Shown: one piece after another, positions 33,459 through 36,373 of the stretch | How the letters are laid out: each line of letters opens with the position of its first letter | Numbering within the stretch: the first letter of the stretch is position 1 | From: Neisseria sp. | Lineage (GTDB): Bacteria; Pseudomonadota; Gammaproteobacteria; Burkholderiales; Neisseriaceae | Direction: 5' to 3' | NCBI GenBank assembly: GCA_030538415.1 | Contig: JAUNTY010000030.1 | Coordinates: forward strand, 1 to 36,373 | DNA: 36,373 nucleotides | Notes under the pieces: model-generated | Databases searched by the model: none | Seen by the model: only the letters and a program-made list of their open reading frames with translations | Told to the model about the DNA's origin: nothing | Program-made: the position numbers and the translations under genes

Positions 33459-33560
33459 TATAGTCGTTTCGTTAGATTGAGACAAGGCAGCAAGCCGCAG
33501 ACAGTACAGATAGTACGGCAAGGCGCAGTAACGCTGTATCAAACTAACGGAACGACTATA
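33459..33560. mobile_element. Correia-like element, 102 bases, variant termini
   Basis: The ends are TATAGTCGTTTCGTTAG and CTAACGGAACGACTATA (16 of 17 complementary). The core CCGCAGACAGTACAGATAGT and ACGGCAAGGCGCAGTAACGC is nearly identical to that of the other copies although the termini differ. It lies in the convergent glpQ-ffh space. Confidence 0.85.
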
Positions 33561-33606
33561 TATTTGGCAGCAATCGGTTTTTCAGACGGTCTTGAAAAAA
33601 GCATTC

Positions 33607-33618
33607 AGGCCGTCTGAA
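33607..33618 (+). repeat. AG-DUS downstream of ffh
   Basis: AGGCCGTCTGAA just past the ffh stop. A one-mismatch inverted partner, TTCAGACGGT, lies at 33581-33590, so the two may form a weak hairpin. Confidence 0.9.
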
Positions 33619-33622
33619 ATAT

Positions 33623-34984
33623 TTACATGCCCGGAAAGCGGCCTTTCATGCCTTTGGCCATGTTCATCAGCTTGCTCATGCCCTTGCCGCTGAACATTTT
33701 CATCATCTGCTGCGATTGCTCAAACTGCTTGAGCATTTTGTTCACTTCCTGAATGGTGGTGCCCGAGCCCGCAGCGATGCGGCGTTTGCGGCTGGCTTTC
33801 AATAAGGCGGGATTCGCACGCTCTTTGGCCGTCATCGAATTGATGATGGCTTCGACGTGCCCCATCGCTTTTTCCGCCGTGCCTTCGGGGATTTGCTTGG
33901 AAAGCTGGCCGATTTCGCCCGGCATTTTCGACATGATGCTTTCCAGGCCGCCCATATTGCGCATCTGCTGGATTTGTTCTTTGAAATCGTTCAGGTCGAA
34001 GCCTTTGCCTTTATGCAGCTTTTTCGCCATTTTGGCGGCGACTTCTTCATCAATGCCTTTTTGAACGTCTTCAATCAGAGTGAGCACATCGCCCATGCCG
34101 AGGATGCGGCTGGCGATACGGTCGGGATAGAAAGGCTCGAGGCCGGTCACTTTTTCGCCGATACCGATGAATTTAATCGGCTTGCCGGTGGTTTGGCGTA
34201 CAGACAAGGCCGCGCCACCGCGCGAGTCGCCGTCCATTTTGGTCAGAATCACACCGGTCAACGGCAGCGCTTCATTAAAAGCCTGTGCCGTATTCACCGC
34301 ATCCTGGCCGAGCATGGCATCGACCACAAACAAGGTTTCAACAGGCTTCACCGCTGCGTGCAGCGCCTTGATTTCGGCCATCATCTCTTCGTCAATCGCC
34401 AAACGGCCGGCGGTATCGACCATCAATACATCGTAAAAATGCTTTTTGGCATAATCAACGGCGGCGCGGGCAATCTCTACCGGTTGTTGGCTGGTGTCAG
34501 ACGGGAAAAAGTCCACGCCCACTTGTTCGGCCAATAAACGCAATTGCTCGATGGCGGCAGGGCGGTATACGTCGGCGGATACCACCAGGATTTTCTTTTT
34601 CTGCTCGGTTTTGAGCAGGCGCGAGAGTTTGCCGACGGTGGTGGTTTTACCCGCACCCTGCAAACCGGCCATCAATACCACCGCGGGCGGCGCGGCGGAA
34701 AGGTTGAGCGAGCTGTTTTCCTTGCCCATCAACTCGACGAGTGCTTCGTTGACCACGCCGATAAAGGCCTGATCGGGTGTGAGGCTGTCGCGGATTTCCT
34801 TGCCGAGCGCTTTTTCTTTGACGCTGTTGACGAAGTCTTTCACGATAGGCAGCGCCACGTCGGCTTCCAGCAGCGCCAAACGCACTTCGCGCAGTGCGGC
34901 TTTGATGTTTTCTTCAGTAAGTGTTGCTTGGCCGCGAATGTTTTTGAAGACATTGCTGAAGCGGCTGGTTAAATTGTCTAACAT
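33623..34984 (-). CDS. ffh: Signal recognition particle protein Ffh (SRP54)
   Basis: A 453-residue SRP GTPase that targets membrane proteins to FtsY and SecYEG. The N domain is followed by the P-loop GLQGAGKTTT at residues 108-117, DTAGRLAIDEEM, TKMDGDSRGG, and a Met-rich M domain (QQMMKMFSGKGMSKLMNMAKGM) that binds 4.5S RNA and signal sequences. AAGGAT precedes the ATG. It is divergent from the CcsA/YpjD gene, an arrangement kept in many proteobacteria. Confidence 0.97.
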   Translation of the reverse strand: MLDNLTSRFSNVFKNIRGQATLTEENIKAALREVRLALLEADVALPIVKDFVNSVKEKALGKEIRDSLTPDQAFIGVVNEALVELMGKENSSLNLSAAPPAVVLMAGLQGAGKTTTVGKLSRLLKTEQKKKILVVSADVYRPAAIEQLRLLAEQVGVDFFPSDTSQQPVEIARAAVDYAKKHFYDVLMVDTAGRLAIDEEMMAEIKALHAAVKPVETLFVVDAMLGQDAVNTAQAFNEALPLTGVILTKMDGDSRGGAALSVRQTTGKPIKFIGIGEKVTGLEPFYPDRIASRILGMGDVLTLIEDVQKGIDEEVAAKMAKKLHKGKGFDLNDFKEQIQQMRNMGGLESIMSKMPGEIGQLSKQIPEGTAEKAMGHVEAIINSMTAKERANPALLKASRKRRIAAGSGTTIQEVNKMLKQFEQSQQMMKMFSGKGMSKLMNMAKGMKGRFPGM

Positions 34985-35096
34985 GCTTATCCTTAATAAT
35001 GAGAATAGCTGCCACTACATGGGCGTTCTTTGATAAAATCGGCTTATTTTACACCACGTATGCATCTGTGAATATGCGTATCCGGGAAAGTTTGTC

Positions 35097-35903
35097 ATGC
35101 CGATTGTGTTGATTTGTCTGATGCTCGTATATGGCGGGCTGGCGGTTTTTGTATGGCGACACCATAAAACACGCGATCAGAAACCTTATCCTTTGAAAAT
35201 GGAATTGGGTGTGTTGGCTGTGGCGCTGATGATTCACGGCGCGGCCTTGTCATTGCCGGTGCTGCAGGATCAGGTGTTGATAATGGGCTTCGGCTATTCG
35301 GTCAGCCTGATTGTATGGCTGATGCTGATGATGTATTGGTGCGGCAGTTTCTTTTATCCGCTGCGCGGATTGCAACTGTTGCTTTATCCTTGTGCAGCCT
35401 TGTCCATCTTGCTGGGCGTGATTTTCCCGGGTAAGTTTATCGGTTATCAAATCAGCGATTGGCCGTTTATGCTGCACGTGGGTGCATCGCTGCTGGCATA
35501 TGGATTGTTTGGCATCGTAACTTTGCTGTCGGTGCTGATTTTGCTGTTGAACAGAGAATTACATAAGAAAAAACTTTCACCGCTGGTGTCGTTCCTGCCT
35601 CCATTGCTGAGCCTGGAAAAGCTGATGTTTCAAGGCATGTGGGCGGGCTTTTTGTTATTGACCTATTCTGTGGTCAGTGGCACTTTTTTTGCAGAGGAAG
35701 TGTTTGGCAAGCCGGCAGGGCTCACTCACAAGACTGTATTCGGGGTGTTGTCATGGCTGATTTACGGCGCGCTGTTGTTGAAACACAGTATGACGGCCTG
35801 GCGCGGCAAGAAAGTAGCGGTGTGGACCATTATCGGTTTTGTCAGTCTGATGCTGGCATACGTGGGTAGCAAATTTGTTCTGGAAGTGATTTTGCACCGG
35901 TAA
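35097..35903 (+). CDS. CcsA/YpjD-family inner membrane protein
   Basis: A 268-residue polytopic protein with about eight membrane segments, of the cytochrome c assembly (CcsA/CcmC-like) superfamily, YpjD/CorE branch. Visible landmarks are the WPFMLHVGASLLAYGLFGI segment with a conserved His, GFLLLTYSVVSGTFFAEEVFG and the LTHKTVFGVLSWLIYGALL segment with another His, possible heme ligands. The role of YpjD is not firmly established; divergence from ffh is conserved. GGGAAAG lies seven bases before the ATG. It ends at a strong terminator. Confidence 0.88.
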   Translation: MPIVLICLMLVYGGLAVFVWRHHKTRDQKPYPLKMELGVLAVALMIHGAALSLPVLQDQVLIMGFGYSVSLIVWLMLMMYWCGSFFYPLRGLQLLLYPCAALSILLGVIFPGKFIGYQISDWPFMLHVGASLLAYGLFGIVTLLSVLILLLNRELHKKKLSPLVSFLPPLLSLEKLMFQGMWAGFLLLTYSVVSGTFFAEEVFGKPAGLTHKTVFGVLSWLIYGALLLKHSMTAWRGKKVAVWTIIGFVSLMLAYVGSKFVLEVILHR

Positions 35904-35931
35904 TCATATTAATCGGGGTTTTAATATCAAT

Positions 35932-35963
35932 AAAACAGGCTGCCTTTAGGCAGCCTGTTTTGT
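35932..35963 (+). terminator. Intrinsic terminator after the CcsA-like gene
   Basis: AAAACAGGCTGCC (35932-35944), TTTA, GGCAGCCTGTTTT (35949-35961): a perfect 13-base stem ending in Ts. It can act in both directions. Confidence 0.93.
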
Positions 35964-36373
35964 AATGCTCATGGTTTGACTCAATAATTACAACACATTC
36001 TCTCTATTTGATTATGCCTTTGTTTACTTGGCTTGTGAGTGGACTCACTTTATGCAGGAAAATGTAAATCATTTAAAATAAAAGCACAAGGATATTAGTT
36101 TGAAAAAGCTGAATAAAGCTATTATATGTGAATATAAATAAATATTAAGCATTAAATATCATAAAAATGTAAATTTATGATTTTAATTTTTAAGTCAAGG
36201 AGGCTTTTCAATTAATGGTTATGATAAGTAAATAAAGAAGTTAAGAAATTAATTCAGGGGTATGTGAAATGATGGGCTTAGGCTTTATTTCAGATGTATG
36301 CGGAGTTTTGTGAGAATAAAAAATAAATTCCCAGTTAAAACAGACTGATGATTAGATTTTGCGAAATAATTCC
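35964..36373. other. AT-rich gene-free right edge
   Basis: About 410 bases without a convincing gene, DUS or Correia element. Only 7 of the 60 bases at 36121-36180 are G or C, unlike anything else in the window. Two tiny readings with ribosome-binding-like sequences exist: one of six codons after AAGGAGG (start 36215) and MMGLGFISDVCGVL (36269-36313) after CAGGGG. Either could be a leader peptide; both may be chance. Confidence 0.6.

Noticed and set aside
1-36373. tRNA or rRNA genes
   Set aside because: I found no cloverleaf with a T-arm GGTTCAAATCC-type segment and no rRNA-like sequence in the gaps. A tRNAscan and Rfam search would settle this.

Overview
The window is a chromosomal segment of a Neisseriaceae bacterium, most likely genus Neisseria. 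Two signatures support this. First, by eye I find 31 copies of the 10-mer GCCGTCTGAA (the neisserial DNA uptake sequence core): 23 in the AG form (AGGCCGTCTGAA), 4 AT, 3 TG and 1 AA. Second, there are several Correia-type miniature elements (CREE/NEMIS) with TATAG termini and the core segment CCGCAGACAGTACAGATAGT. AG-dialect DUS points away from the N. meningitidis/gonorrhoeae AT-DUS group towards another Neisseria lineage. I cannot name the species.

Layout. Positions 1-13967 hold the end of tuf and the full S10-spc-alpha ribosomal super-operon: rpsJ, rplCDWB, rpsS, rplV, rpsC, rplP, rpmC, rpsQ | rplNXE, rpsN, rpsH, rplFR, rpsE, rpmD, rplO, secY, infA, rpmJ | rpsMKD, rpoA, rplQ. All are on the plus strand and tightly spaced. 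The exceptions are three structured gaps that probably carry internal regulation: rpsJ-rplC, rpsQ-rplN and rpmJ-rpsM. A terminator follows rplQ.

Positions 14 to 25.5 kb hold housekeeping and small accessory genes. They are a secreted hypothetical protein, miaB, an AzgA-like purine permease, fba and pgk (glycolysis/gluconeogenesis, both minus strand), a BOF/YgiW periplasmic protein, a thioredoxin-fold lipoprotein behind a small membrane protein, an ArsC-like reductase, a SanA/YdcF-type protein, hemJ, a CYTH triphosphatase-like protein and a hypothetical protein. Several intergenic spaces are filled with Correia-like elements, including two clear nested insertions.

Positions 25770-30829 form a compact accessory catabolic module. 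A LysR regulator is divergent from an SDR dehydrogenase, a two-subunit (split) transketolase and an ACS-type MFS transporter. This is the best candidate for an incompletely described pathway. The gene content suggests uptake of an anionic or polyol carbon source, its oxidation to a ketose or ketoacid, and transfer of a C2 unit into the pentose phosphate pool. The substrate cannot be read from sequence.

Positions 30915-35903 hold hemL, a periplasmic glpQ-type phosphodiesterase, ffh (minus) and a divergent CcsA/YpjD-family membrane protein. The last ~400 bases are strikingly AT-rich with no convincing gene, and may be the edge of a foreign or hypervariable region.
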